The notes: generated from the letters alone by a model not told the origin. DNA of 64,000 nucleotides from Treponema denticola (GCF_024400535.1 NZ_CP038800.1:1116001-1180000), one strand, 5' to 3'; numbered from the stretch's first letter, positions 44,950 to 54,350 are shown. Program-made: numbers and translations.

Positions 44950-45929
44950 TTCCGCAGCAAGTATTTGTCGGAGATACTGCCGAATTTTTACTTCCTCTTT
45001 CTGCTCTCAATTCTTTTGAGCCTTATATCCTTGAGTCCGGCTCTTTTAGGATAAACAGTATAAAGCAGAATTCTTTTATGGAAGTAACTTCTATTCAAAT
45101 TAAAAAACAGGAAAAAAAAGAATATCTTTCTATAAATTTTATACCTTGGGAGACCGGTTCTATTTCTTTTCCCTCATTGAATGAAGCGGGAATTCAAGAT
45201 TTATTGCCTCAAGTTTTTATTTATTCGATATTGGAAAGCTCAAATGTAGAAGTGTTACAGCCTCCCCGTCCTCCGATTTTAATTCCCGGGACTAGTTACT
45301 TACTTTATATCATAGCTTCGGTAAGTACTGTTATGATATTTTCAGCAGTAATAGTTTTTTCTGCAATTAAAAAACATTTTTTTTCATATTCTTTTTCGAG
45401 GGCTCAAAGGATCAGAATCAGAGCTTTGAATAAATCTTTAAAGAAATTAAAAAAGCAGATAGATTCAATTTCATCCCTTGAAGGAGAAGAAGTAATTGTA
45501 AAACAAAAAAATTGGCTAAAAAATTTTGAGTTTGCATTTAGAAAATATTGTTTTAGTTTAATTTCATCTGAAAGCCGTCCTGACTTATCGCAGAACCGGC
45601 TTTCCGATAGGTCAAACCGGTTTAAATTTAACGAAGGAGAAAGTCTTACTTATTCTGAAATATTAAACGGTCTTAAAAATGAATTCAAAAATACTTATGG
45701 TGCATACTTTGAATTTGAAAAGCTTTTTTTTAGGCTTCAAACATTCCGCTTCGGTAATGCCGATCTAAAAAAAGTAAATTTTGAGATGGAAGGAATGAGC
45801 TTTTTAAGTGAAGCCTTTAAACTTATAAAAATTGCCGAGTCTGAAATTAAAAAAAAGTTGGACACAAAACAAAAAAAAGAATTAAAAATACAAACAGAAA
45901 AAGAAGAGGTACCGAATGATAAGCTTTAA
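44934..45929 (+). CDS. Membrane protein of the Bat operon
   Basis: A 331-aa protein. An N-terminal beta-rich domain (1-110, IPQQVFVGDTAEFLLPLSAL) precedes one transmembrane helix (about 122-146, YLLYIIASVSTVMIFSAVIVFSAI) and a Lys/Glu-rich cytoplasmic part of 180 residues. No signal peptide is visible, so the N-terminal domain's side of the membrane is unclear. The plan resembles the second gene of many moxR-DUF58-batA operons, whose role is unknown. It overlaps both neighbours (16 and 14 nt). Confidence 0.8.
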   Translation: MEGILIPQQVFVGDTAEFLLPLSALNSFEPYILESGSFRINSIKQNSFMEVTSIQIKKQEKKEYLSINFIPWETGSISFPSLNEAGIQDLLPQVFIYSILESSNVEVLQPPRPPILIPGTSYLLYIIASVSTVMIFSAVIVFSAIKKHFFSYSFSRAQRIRIRALNKSLKKLKKQIDSISSLEGEEVIVKQKNWLKNFEFAFRKYCFSLISSESRPDLSQNRLSDRSNRFKFNEGESLTYSEILNGLKNEFKNTYGAYFEFEKLFFRLQTFRFGNADLKKVNFEMEGMSFLSEAFKLIKIAESEIKKKLDTKQKKELKIQTEKEEVPNDKL

Positions 45930-46914
45930 TCATCCCCTTTTATTTTTGTTGTTTTTACTATTTCCCGCTTTCTTTATATTAAAAAAAAGCGGTTTTATAT
46001 CTATCCCAAGATTGGAATTAAATCTGATTAATTTTAACGGATTATTACCTAAAAAAAATACTCTCATGGAGTTTGGAAACTTCTTATGTTATTTTACTTG
46101 GTATTCCGGGATTATTCTTTTAATAATAGCTTTAGCAGACCCAATCAGCTTTAAAACAAAACAGGTTTATACCGATTCCGGAAGTTCTATTATGTTTTTA
46201 ATAGATATAAGTCCCTCGATGGCTGCAAAGGATATGAATGGAGAGCCTAGAATCGAAAGCGCAAAAAAAATTATAAGAAAATTCGTTTCAAAATATCCCG
46301 GAGATTCTTTCGGCTTAACGGCCTTAGCAAGTTCAGCTGCCTTAATTGTTCCTCCTACAATCGATCATAAAGTTTTTTTATCCCGTCTTAACTCTTTAAC
46401 GGTTGGAGAATTAGGGGATGGAACTGCAATTGGAATGGGGCTGGCCATTTCTTCAGCTTATATGGCAAAGGCTAAGACAAATTCTTCTTACATTATTTTG
46501 CTTACCGATGGAGAAAACAATACGGGTGAAATAAATCCGAAAACTGCGGCCGAGTCCTTAATAAAAAAGGGTATAGCTTTTTACATTATCGGAATAGGAA
46601 GTTCCGGGTACACTACATTGGAATATACCGATAAACAAACGGGCAAAACTTATTCGGGTTCCGTTATTTCAAAATTCAATGAATTTGAATTAAAGAAAAT
46701 TGCTCAGTATGGAAACGGCAAGTACGCATCCGCTTCTTCCCCTGAATTACTTGAAAGCGTATTTAGTACTATCTCAAAACAGGTTCCTGCCGCCCAATCC
46801 AATTTTACTCAAATAAGCGAAGAAAACTTATACATTTATTTTTTAGCGGCCTCAATATTTTGTTTTGTTCTTACATGGATTATACGGAGAATTTTTATGA
46901 GGGTTTCTTTATGA
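45916..46914 (+). CDS. batA: VWA-domain membrane protein BatA
   Basis: A 332-aa aerotolerance-type protein. Two N-terminal membrane helices (about 6-24 and 58-76) and one at the C-terminus (310-328) frame a von Willebrand A domain. The MIDAS metal site is intact: DISPSMAAKD, the Thr of PPTIDHKVFL/GELGDGTAIGMGL, and LLTDGENNTG. The domain is predicted to be periplasmic. Coupled to the neighbours by overlaps of 14 and 4 nt. Confidence 0.92.
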   Translation: MISFNHPLLFLLFLLFPAFFILKKSGFISIPRLELNLINFNGLLPKKNTLMEFGNFLCYFTWYSGIILLIIALADPISFKTKQVYTDSGSSIMFLIDISPSMAAKDMNGEPRIESAKKIIRKFVSKYPGDSFGLTALASSAALIVPPTIDHKVFLSRLNSLTVGELGDGTAIGMGLAISSAYMAKAKTNSSYIILLTDGENNTGEINPKTAAESLIKKGIAFYIIGIGSSGYTTLEYTDKQTGKTYSGSVISKFNEFELKKIAQYGNGKYASASSPELLESVFSTISKQVPAAQSNFTQISEENLYIYFLAASIFCFVLTWIIRRIFMRVSL

Positions 46915-47873
46915 TTTCTTTTGAACACCCTGTTTATTTATTTTTTATTTTATTGTTAATACCTGTAACGGTTGTTTTTTTTCTAAATATCCGAAAGATA
47001 AAAAAAACATATTTATATTTAGAAAATACAAAAAACATCATCAAAAAAGCGAAACGGCGTGCTCTCCTTTTTTCCTTTGCTTGGTTGTTTTTGATTTTAG
47101 GTTTAGCTTGCCCTCTTTGGGGCTCTAAGCCTATTTCGGTTAGGCGTAGAGGCGTTTCGGTTATGTTTGTGGCTGATGTTTCAAAAAGCATGAAGGTTTC
47201 AGATATAAAACCGAGCCGCCTTGCAGTTCAAAAGCAGTTTTTACGGATATTGCTTGAAAAACTGGGACATGATAGGCAGTCCTATGGACTTGTCCTAACA
47301 AAGGGGGTTGGTGTTTTATCCGTTCCTTTAAGCTTTGAAAAACATGCTTTATATTCAGCTATAGATGCCTTATCACCATTGATGCTTTCTTCTTCCGGTA
47401 CAAACCTTGAAGCCGGAGTTTTACGCGCTTTGGATTCTTTTGGGGAGAACAGAGGAAATTCAAAGATAATTATTTTATGTACTGACGGCGGAGAGACCTC
47501 AGGTTCTCTTTTGCATGCTGCAGAAATAATTAAAAAGACGGATGCTGTTTTTATAATTGCGGGATTTGGAACTTCAGAAGGAGGCAAGGTCAATGTTCTG
47601 GATGAAAATGGAAATTCAAGCCTGCAAGATTCAAGGCTTGAAGAAGATTATTTAAAAAAAGTAATTCAAATAGCAGGCGGTGAAAGTATGTATGTTCAGG
47701 CCCTGAGCGCAGGCTCGATAGAAAAAATTGTAAAGTTGATAGGTTCAGGGACAGACGGTATCGAAAAAATGGTGTATATTCAAGAGCCGGTAAAAAGGAA
47801 TTTTGAAATGCTTTTTATAGCTTTTATTTTTTTATGCTTAGGCGGTTTATCATTTTATGGCAAAAATAACTAA
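46911..47873 (+). CDS. batB: VWA-domain membrane protein BatB
   Basis: A 320-aa paralogue of BatA. ATG 46911 is used (4-nt overlap with batA, ATGA); an in-frame start at 46860 lies inside batA. Two N-terminal helices (about 7-27 and 48-68), the VWA domain with MIDAS sequence DVSKSMKVSD, SSSGTNLEAGVL and LCTDGGETSG, and a C-terminal helix (about 298-316). Confidence 0.92.
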   Translation: MISFEHPVYLFFILLLIPVTVVFFLNIRKIKKTYLYLENTKNIIKKAKRRALLFSFAWLFLILGLACPLWGSKPISVRRRGVSVMFVADVSKSMKVSDIKPSRLAVQKQFLRILLEKLGHDRQSYGLVLTKGVGVLSVPLSFEKHALYSAIDALSPLMLSSSGTNLEAGVLRALDSFGENRGNSKIIILCTDGGETSGSLLHAAEIIKKTDAVFIIAGFGTSEGGKVNVLDENGNSSLQDSRLEEDYLKKVIQIAGGESMYVQALSAGSIEKIVKLIGSGTDGIEKMVYIQEPVKRNFEMLFIAFIFLCLGGLSFYGKNN

Positions 47874-48471
47874 AATAATCGGTGTTATGCTTTTTATTTT
47901 TTTTGTATCTTCTTGTACAAAAAATGACAATGTTAAACTTAATTTTCTTTCAGGATATATTGCATGGAAACAAAATGATTGGAACAAGGCCTCTTCAAAA
48001 TTTTTTACTTGTATTGATTTAACTCAAGGAACTAAAGATGAAGAGATAAAAATGTATGCAGACTTTGCAATAGGTTCTGTTTATCTTATGCAAAATGAAG
48101 ATGTTTCTGCTCTTTCTCGTTTTGATGGAATACGGCTTGGATCGGATAAACAATTAGATTCGAATATTTATTATCAAAAAGGAATTATTGCTTTTAAAAA
48201 CCAAGATTATTTAAATGCCGTAATGCTTTTTAAAAAATCTCTTGAGCTCGAACCTGACAGTATAGATGCTAAAATCAATTTTGAGCTCAGTATGCGTTAT
48301 TTAAAAAAACCAAAAGATAAACCTCAAAGTACTGAAAATTCAGGGGTTTCAGAGCATGAAGAAGATGATCCCTCCGATCGGGCTATTTTAAATTTAATAC
48401 GGAAAAAGGAGAAGGAGCAATGGCGCAACAAGAATCAAGAAAACAAAATCTCGCCGGCATTCGATTATTGA
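47857..48471 (+). CDS. batC: TPR lipoprotein BatC-like
   Basis: A 204-aa lipoprotein. Signal peptide MAKITKIIGVMLFIFFVSSC with lipobox VSSC. Two to three TPRs follow (NFLSGYIAWKQNDWNKASSKFFTCID and GIIAFKNQDYLNAVMLFKKSLELEPDSIDAKINFELSM), then an acidic, disordered linker. It overlaps batB by 17 nt and the next gene by 52 nt. The name is given by operon position and TPR content. Confidence 0.82.
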   Translation: MAKITKIIGVMLFIFFVSSCTKNDNVKLNFLSGYIAWKQNDWNKASSKFFTCIDLTQGTKDEEIKMYADFAIGSVYLMQNEDVSALSRFDGIRLGSDKQLDSNIYYQKGIIAFKNQDYLNAVMLFKKSLELEPDSIDAKINFELSMRYLKKPKDKPQSTENSGVSEHEEDDPSDRAILNLIRKKEKEQWRNKNQENKISPAFDY

Positions 48472-49853
48472 TTTTATATTTTTTGTTATTTTTTAATTTC
48501 TTTTTTATTTATGCAAAAATTGAAGATGATATCGAAATGTCTTTTTCTTCAGGACCGCTGTTTATAGATTCATTTTTTGAGGTTAAAATAAAACTCGATG
48601 AATCGTCATTATACTCTTATAGGTCATCCGATACACCGCGGCTGATTATTCTTGATGATGAAGAAGTTCTTGAGTTCGTAGATTCAAGTATCAGCTCTTT
48701 ATACGGAGGCGTTTTGATCACAAATAAATATAAGCTAAAAAAAATCGGTTACTTTGAGCTTATTCCATATTTATCTTCAGGAAACCACCAGACAAAACTT
48801 AAATCTTTTTCTATTCATGTTGAGCCGCCGGCTCTTTCTACTGAGACTCTGTTTAAATGGAAAATATTGGATGCCGGTAATTATTCTTCTGTAGATAAAA
48901 TTATACAGGGCGAAAAATATTTGATTGTGCTTACCGGTCTTTTTTATGACTATTTTCAGCCTTCCGGTAAAACATCCGGTTTGGAGATTAATTGTCAAGC
49001 TCCTGAACATTCTATATTAGAAACGGCTAAAAATATTGATTTAAAGACTTATGAGCCGGCAGAAACAGGATGGAGAGCCGTAGCTTCTTTTTTCTGGACT
49101 CCTCTTGAAGCGGGAGAAAGAAGTCTTCCTGTTCCTCAAATAAGTATTTCCTCTTCCGAAAAAAACATACATAAAATTTACATGAGCGAAAAAAAAGTAT
49201 TTGTATATAAGGGCAAAGCTATAGGCTTAGAAGAAACTCCGGAAGAAAAAGAGGCGTATGCAAGTTTAATACCGGCTTTACAGTCTCAAAAAGACCTTAC
49301 CATGCAAAAATCTTCAATAGACATTTTGGCTGACTTTGAAAAAAGAACTGAAAAAGCTTTACAGATAGCAGAGCTTCGTTCAAAGGAAGCTAATCGGCTT
49401 TTCCCGGGAGAGATAAAACGCCTAAGGCTTGAATATGAAAAAAGTTTAGGCCTTTCAAAGACATTTCCTGTTCACTCTTCAATATTAAAAAAAATATTAT
49501 ATGTTTTATTTTTTATACTTGTTTTGGGGACTGTATATTTTATAGTTTTTTATAAAAGAAAAAATATATTACTGATTATGTTTTTTGCAGGGGGGCTTAT
49601 TGCGGTCTCTGTCCTTAGTTTGATTTTATTTTTTTACTCAGGCAGGTATAAAAGAGCCGTTTATATACCTACTAACCATTATGAAGCCTCGGTTGTTTAT
49701 CATATTCCTGAAAAAAGCGGGACTATCGTAAGTTCTTTACAAATAGGTGAAACCCTTATTATAAAGCAAAGGACAAAAGATTGGTTTTTTGTTGAAAAGA
49801 ATGACGGTACGGGCGGATGGCAAAAAAAGAGCGAATTTATTATAAGCGATTAG
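48420..49853 (+). CDS. batD: BatD-like protein with C-terminal SH3 domain
   Basis: A 477-aa protein. ATG 48420 follows AAGGAG at 48411-48417 despite a 52-nt overlap with batC. An uncleaved or cleavable N-terminal hydrophobic stretch (15-35) leads to beta-rich domains of the BatD (oxygen tolerance) type, two transmembrane helices (about 358-378 and 382-403), and a bacterial SH3 domain at the end (ASVVYHIPEKSGTIVSSLQIGETLIIKQRTKDWFFVEKNDGTGGWQKKSEF). SH3 fused to BatD suggests cell-wall contact (inference). Confidence 0.85.
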   Translation: MAQQESRKQNLAGIRLLILYFLLFFNFFFIYAKIEDDIEMSFSSGPLFIDSFFEVKIKLDESSLYSYRSSDTPRLIILDDEEVLEFVDSSISSLYGGVLITNKYKLKKIGYFELIPYLSSGNHQTKLKSFSIHVEPPALSTETLFKWKILDAGNYSSVDKIIQGEKYLIVLTGLFYDYFQPSGKTSGLEINCQAPEHSILETAKNIDLKTYEPAETGWRAVASFFWTPLEAGERSLPVPQISISSSEKNIHKIYMSEKKVFVYKGKAIGLEETPEEKEAYASLIPALQSQKDLTMQKSSIDILADFEKRTEKALQIAELRSKEANRLFPGEIKRLRLEYEKSLGLSKTFPVHSSILKKILYVLFFILVLGTVYFIVFYKRKNILLIMFFAGGLIAVSVLSLILFFYSGRYKRAVYIPTNHYEASVVYHIPEKSGTIVSSLQIGETLIIKQRTKDWFFVEKNDGTGGWQKKSEFIISD

Positions 49854-49862
49854 GAGACTTGT

Positions 49863-50375
49863 ATGAGTAAAAATTTTGGAGACATTTTAAATGAATGGGA
49901 TAGAATTACTGGAAAACCATACGGCAGAAAGCAAATCAAAAAAGATAAACGGTCTAATAAAGATGTACAAGATAGGCTTATAAAAGAAGAGAATAAAAAA
50001 AAGGTTAATCCTATGGAGCTTTGGCTAAGGCGGTACGGCGTTGACGACAAAGATGCTCGAGAAGCTTCGGCTTGCCGGGACTATGCAATGGAGCGAAAAA
50101 TGCTGCGGGATATGCGGCACGAAGATGCGATCGACTTACACGGTATGACCCGTGATGAGGCGGAAGCAGCCTTAAATATATTTTTTGAGAATTCAATACG
50201 CCGAGGCTTAAAAAAAATTTTAATCATCCACGGTAAGGGAAACCATTCCGGAGGAGGGGCTGTTTTGGCTCCATTTGTGCGCTCTTATCTTGAAAAGCAT
50301 AAAAGGGCCGGTGAAACAGGTCATCCTAAAAGTGCGGACGGCGGAACCGGTTCAACTTGGGTTATATTAAAATAA
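49863..50375 (+). CDS. Smr-domain protein
   Basis: A 170-aa protein ending in a small MutS-related (Smr) nuclease-like domain (about 90-170): DAIDLHGMTRDEAEAALNIFFENSIRRGLKKILIIHGKGNHSGGGAVLAPFVRSYLEKH, with the DLHG and HGKG motifs present. The N-terminal half is Lys-rich and charged. Starts 9 nt after the Bat operon and likely cotranscribed. Smr domains cleave or bind nucleic acid; the substrate here is unknown. Confidence 0.9.
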   Translation: MSKNFGDILNEWDRITGKPYGRKQIKKDKRSNKDVQDRLIKEENKKKVNPMELWLRRYGVDDKDAREASACRDYAMERKMLRDMRHEDAIDLHGMTRDEAEAALNIFFENSIRRGLKKILIIHGKGNHSGGGAVLAPFVRSYLEKHKRAGETGHPKSADGGTGSTWVILK

Positions 50376-50377
50376 GC

Positions 50378-51562
50378 TTATACGCTGTTTCGATCAATAT
50401 TTTTTAGTTCTTCTTTAGATAAAGGCCTCTTTATCATTGTACTGTCCGCCTTTGTCTGTATAATTACTGGATCTCCGGAAGATTTTCTTTGTCCATAAAG
50501 CTGTATAATAGGAAAGCGGGGATCATCAGGATTTACATCTATGACTTTCCCGATTTTACCATTGGAAAGATGTACATACATTCCTACAGGATAAAATGAT
50601 AAGGAGAACAGAAGAGCTTTTAAGATAGTTTCATCATATTGGTTATTAGTGTTTTTTATCATTTCCACAATACCTGAAGAAGCATCTTGGGCTTCTTTGT
50701 ATGGGCGGGGCGAGGTAGCGGCTTCATAGGAACAGGCTACGGCTATTATTTTTCCATACATTGATATTTTTTCCTTTGTAAGCCCTCTAGGATAACCTAA
50801 TCCGTTTTCTCTTTCGTGATGCTCTAATGCCCCTAAGCATATCGGCAGGGAAAATGATGATGTTTTTAGGATGTTATAAGACAGAACCGGATGTGTAAAT
50901 AAGGCTTTTTTACCTTCTTCGCTTAAGGGGGCATCATACATATAGTATTGAGGCGGAAGTCTGAACATGCCTATTTCATGTAGAAGACAGGCTGCTCCAA
51001 GTTCTATTAGCCTGTGAGGAGGCATTTTAAGTTGAACTCCTATAATAATTGCAAAAATTGAAGATCTAAGCGAGTGCATTACCAAATAGTTTGTAGGAGA
51101 GCAGTATTTTTGCATTTCTATAAGAAGGATTAACTTTTTATCGTTTTTTACAAAATCGCATAGTTCTTTTACTTTATCAAAAACAATGCGCGGATCTAAG
51201 ATTTTTTTCATTGTATAATCGGTAAAGATTTTATCCGTAAATCTTAAAAAATCCCAGAATTTATTTTCGATTTCTTCCATCATTTCTTTTTGCTTTTTTA
51301 GTTTTTCGGAAATAAGTTCGTTTTCTTTGGTCGAATCCAATACATCTTTGTCTGAAGCTTCGGATTTATTTGTTTTGACAGTCATAAAACTTGATGGTTC
51401 GCCGTCAGAATATAGGAGAGAAAAATCCCATTCACTTAAAATAGCTTTTAACTCGGCTGTAAGAGGTGTTTCTGGGATTAAAAGCAAAAATTTCTTGTCT
51501 AAATAAACATTTTTATTAAAAAATGATAAATCTTTTGTCTGTTCGGCATTATAGGTATTCAC
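50378..51562 (-). CDS. HD-GYP protein with altered metal residues
   Basis: A 394-aa protein starting at GTG 51562 with AGGAG upstream. The C-terminal part is an HD-GYP domain, a cyclic di-GMP phosphodiesterase fold: His163 (VMHSLRSS), LLHEIGMFRLP (195-204), HPVLSYNIL, HHERENGLGYP (248-258) and SPRPYKEA. The HD pair is His195-Glu196 instead of His-Asp, the following HDIGK Lys is Met, and the usual VAD aspartate is Cys (AVACSYEA). Activity may be changed or lost. The N-terminal 130 residues are not recognised. It is divergently arranged with the gene at 51615. Confidence 0.9.
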   Translation of the reverse strand: MNTYNAEQTKDLSFFNKNVYLDKKFLLLIPETPLTAELKAILSEWDFSLLYSDGEPSSFMTVKTNKSEASDKDVLDSTKENELISEKLKKQKEMMEEIENKFWDFLRFTDKIFTDYTMKKILDPRIVFDKVKELCDFVKNDKKLILLIEMQKYCSPTNYLVMHSLRSSIFAIIIGVQLKMPPHRLIELGAACLLHEIGMFRLPPQYYMYDAPLSEEGKKALFTHPVLSYNILKTSSFSLPICLGALEHHERENGLGYPRGLTKEKISMYGKIIAVACSYEAATSPRPYKEAQDASSGIVEMIKNTNNQYDETILKALLFSLSFYPVGMYVHLSNGKIGKVIDVNPDDPRFPIIQLYGQRKSSGDPVIIQTKADSTMIKRPLSKEELKNIDRNSV

Positions 51563-51614
51563 TTATTTGCTCTCCTGTAGTACAATATACATATATAATT
51601 ATAAAGGATTTTAT

Positions 51615-52427
51615 ATGAAATTAAAAGTAGTATTTGTTATATTTAATATCGTCTTAATTTTATTATTGTTTACCGTTTTCTTCCTGCCCTTATTTTATGC
51701 TGACGGCTCTTTTATGAGAGAGTTTTGGAAGGCAAACTGGTTTTTCGGGCCGATATTTTTTGTTCTCATAATCTTTGTAAATATTATGTTTTTAAAAAAT
51801 AGACCTATGATACATTATATTGAGAATGAAGACTGGTCATCATTGGCTTCTTATCTTGAATTGCAAATTTTTACTAAAAAGAAAATTACATATAAAAATT
51901 CAAAACTCTTAGCTGAGGCCCTGCTTCTTTTAGGAGATTTTTCTTCCATGAACAAGCTATGCTCTTTTTTGCAGGAACATAAACCTAAATATTTGTCAAA
52001 ACTTGCTCCCAAATTTGCCTCTTCAAAGATGATTTCCGGAGATTATCAGGACCTTTTTGAATTTACTTCATCTTTGCCTGTTGAAAAGACAAGGGTAAGT
52101 GAATGGATGGCCTTTTATTCGGCACTGGCCCTTCAAATGCTTAAAGACTATCCAAAAAGTACCGTATTGTTTAATAAGGTATCCGAAACTGTAAAGGATC
52201 CTTTAATAAAAAGCTTAAGTACATATTTTGCGGTTAATGTCCTCAAGAATTATTCAGAACTTACACCTGAGGAAATAAAAGAAAAAGAGCTCCTTTTGTG
52301 CTCAAAGATAAATAAGCTTTATACTAATGAAGACTGGAAAGAATATATAGAATCGGAAAAACAGGAAATACATGTAATGATTTTAACAAAAATAATAGAT
52401 GATGTTACTTCGTGGCTCTTCTTCTAA
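51615..52427 (+). CDS. Membrane protein with helical cytoplasmic region
   Basis: A 270-aa protein starting at ATG 51615 (AAGG upstream; an in-frame start at 51567 lies in the divergent promoter region). Two transmembrane helices (about 5-27 and 41-60, with GFFGPIFFVLIIFVNIMFL-like sequence) precede a helical repeat-like region (KLLAEALLLLGDFSSMNKLCSFLQEHKPKYLSK) that may be TPR-like. Not recognised. Only 52 nt separate it from the HD-GYP gene, so the two may share regulation. Confidence 0.72.
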   Translation: MKLKVVFVIFNIVLILLLFTVFFLPLFYADGSFMREFWKANWFFGPIFFVLIIFVNIMFLKNRPMIHYIENEDWSSLASYLELQIFTKKKITYKNSKLLAEALLLLGDFSSMNKLCSFLQEHKPKYLSKLAPKFASSKMISGDYQDLFEFTSSLPVEKTRVSEWMAFYSALALQMLKDYPKSTVLFNKVSETVKDPLIKSLSTYFAVNVLKNYSELTPEEIKEKELLLCSKINKLYTNEDWKEYIESEKQEIHVMILTKIIDDVTSWLFF

Positions 52428-52468
52428 ATTCACCAAGTTGTTTTCGTCCTATAAATTTATAAGATTTT

Positions 52469-52864
52469 TTAAAATTTTACCGAACCTGAAAACAAGTTAT
52501 AGTCTAATTCTTGGAAATCTTCCAAGACATCATCGGGGTAGGGCGGCGTTTTGCCTCTTTTTACCCTTTCCATTGCCGATTCCCAAAGAATAAGAGAATT
52601 TGTATCAAGCTTTTCCTGCTGTTCCAAGGCCATGCTTCTATAAGGGTGCTTATGAAGCGGAATATTTCCTGCCATGGCATGGTTTAAGAGCTTCCAGTTG
52701 GAATGTATTAAATCCCTTACCGTCTTAAAAACTTCATCTCGGGAATCCAAAAATTTAAGGGCATAACGGTTTTTTAAGCCCGTTCTATCTTCTTCATAGA
52801 AGGCCTTAACTTTAGGGTTATTTGTAATAATAAGTCTTTGATTAGTTTGTGAATCTTTTTGCAT
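52469..52864 (-). CDS. grdX: GrdX-family protein
   Basis: A 131-aa protein with the GrdX pattern: LIITNNPKVKAFYEED at the start and the conserved VRDLIHSNWKLLNHAMAGNIPLHKHPYRSMAL block. grdX accompanies glycine reductase genes in amino-acid fermenting bacteria; its biochemical role is not known. Here it follows a Na+/alanine-glycine-type symporter, which would supply glycine. The assignment is by pattern memory, without alignment. The intercistronic gap holds a perfect 24-nt palindrome. Confidence 0.72.
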   Translation of the reverse strand: MQKDSQTNQRLIITNNPKVKAFYEEDRTGLKNRYALKFLDSRDEVFKTVRDLIHSNWKLLNHAMAGNIPLHKHPYRSMALEQQEKLDTNSLILWESAMERVKRGKTPPYPDDVLEDFQELDYNLFSGSVKF

Positions 52865-52894
52865 ATCTTGTGTTTTGGAAATAAAAGTAAAGAT

Positions 52895-52920
52895 AAAGGG
52901 CAGCTTAAGCTGCCCTTTTT
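52895..52920. terminator. Perfect palindrome between the symporter and grdX
   Basis: Bases 52895-52918 are a 24-nt perfect palindrome centred on TTAA (AAAGGGCAGCTTAAGCTGCC...), with Ts on its plus-strand side and only TTT on the minus-strand side. For the leftward operon it may act as a partial terminator that lowers grdX relative to the symporter. Confidence 0.65.
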
Positions 52921-52925
52921 AGTGC

Positions 52926-54350
52926 TTATTTGTACTGACTTGCGTCGTAGGGGAGGCCCTTGTTATAGTCTCGTAAGACTTTAGCAACGGTTCCGCTTAA
53001 GAATAGCAAGGCTATAAGGTTCGGTATAACCATGATTCCGTTAAAGAAGTCGGTCAATTCCCAAACCAAGTCAATCTTAAGCAAGCTTCCGACAAAGATG
53101 AAGATAACTACCAGAAGCTGATAGGGAATAAGTCCCTTTGTTCCGAATAAGTATCTGATGTTTGTTTCTCCGAAGTAGTACCAACCGATGATGGTTGAGA
53201 AAGCAAAGAAGAAAAGACATACGGCAATGAAAAGATAGCCGAATGTGGATCCGAACAAGTGCTGTGCGAAAGCTTCTTGAACGAGCTTAATTCCCTTCAT
53301 TGTGGCTTCGCCTCCTTCAAATTGTACAACGCCTGAGCTTAAAACGGTAAATACAGTAATGTTTAAAACGATGAAAGTGTCTATAAATACGGCAACGATA
53401 CCAAGTACACCCTGTTCTACGGGGTGTTTTACGTCGGCAACAGCGTGGGCATGAGGTGTAGAACCCATACCTGCTTCGTTAGAGAAAAGACCTCGTGCAA
53501 CACCGTAACGTACTGCTCTTCCCATTCCGAAACCGAGAGCTCCGCCCCAAACAGCCTTGGGATTAAATGCACCTTTAAAGATCATAGCAAACATTTCGGG
53601 GATCTGAGCTGCATTGATGATAATGACTATAAGACCGACCACAATGTAAACAATAGCCATGATGGGAACTACTTTTTCCGTAACCGAAGCAATTCGCTTA
53701 ACACCGCCCATGAAAATAATACCGGCAATTACTGCAAGAACTGCACCTGTAATCCATGTAGGAATATGGAAAGCATTCTGGAAGGCATCCGAAATTGAGT
53801 TAGCCTGAACCATGTTACCCATGAATCCGAGAGCAAGAATGATGGCTATGGCAAAGAAACCTGCAAGGAATTTTGCAAAGCCTTCTCCTACCTTATTTTT
53901 TAGACCTGCAGAAATATAGTATGCAGGACCTCCTACTGTTTGCCCCGAATCATCCTTTGTTTTGTAAATTTGAGCAATAGAAGCTTCAGCAAAGTTCGTT
54001 GCCATACCTGCAAGAGCTGCAAGCCACATCCAGAAGATAGCTCCGGGACCGCCCATGATGAGGGCTGTCATGGCTCCTACTAGGTTTCCTGTTCCTACCT
54101 GTGCTGCAATAGCTGTAGCTACAGCTTGGAAAGAGCTCATTCCGTGCTTTCCGGCTTCTTTTCCGCTTAATGAAAAGTTACCGAAAAGGCGTTTCCAGCC
54201 TGCTCCGAATTTTGTAAACTGTACTCCTCCTAACCGGATTGTAAAGAACAAACCGGTACCGCATAGAAGCGGAATGAGGAAGTAAACACCCCAGATAAAT
54301 CCGTTAGCCGACGAAACAAGGCTTGTAAGATTTTGTAAAAATTGTTCCAT
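52926..54350 (-). CDS. Sodium:alanine/glycine symporter (AGCS family)
   Basis: A 474-aa secondary transporter with about eleven membrane helices. Family motifs: GTGNLVGAMTALIMGGPGAIFWMWLAALAGMATNFAEASIAQIYK near residues 90-135 and RYGVARGLFSNEAGMGSTPHAHAVADVKHPVEQG near 285-318. AGCS carriers import alanine or glycine with Na+. The gene following it is grdX-like, so glycine for Stickland-type fermentation is a plausible substrate (inference). Confidence 0.95.
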   Translation of the reverse strand: MEQFLQNLTSLVSSANGFIWGVYFLIPLLCGTGLFFTIRLGGVQFTKFGAGWKRLFGNFSLSGKEAGKHGMSSFQAVATAIAAQVGTGNLVGAMTALIMGGPGAIFWMWLAALAGMATNFAEASIAQIYKTKDDSGQTVGGPAYYISAGLKNKVGEGFAKFLAGFFAIAIILALGFMGNMVQANSISDAFQNAFHIPTWITGAVLAVIAGIIFMGGVKRIASVTEKVVPIMAIVYIVVGLIVIIINAAQIPEMFAMIFKGAFNPKAVWGGALGFGMGRAVRYGVARGLFSNEAGMGSTPHAHAVADVKHPVEQGVLGIVAVFIDTFIVLNITVFTVLSSGVVQFEGGEATMKGIKLVQEAFAQHLFGSTFGYLFIAVCLFFFAFSTIIGWYYFGETNIRYLFGTKGLIPYQLLVVIFIFVGSLLKIDLVWELTDFFNGIMVIPNLIALLFLSGTVAKVLRDYNKGLPYDASQYK

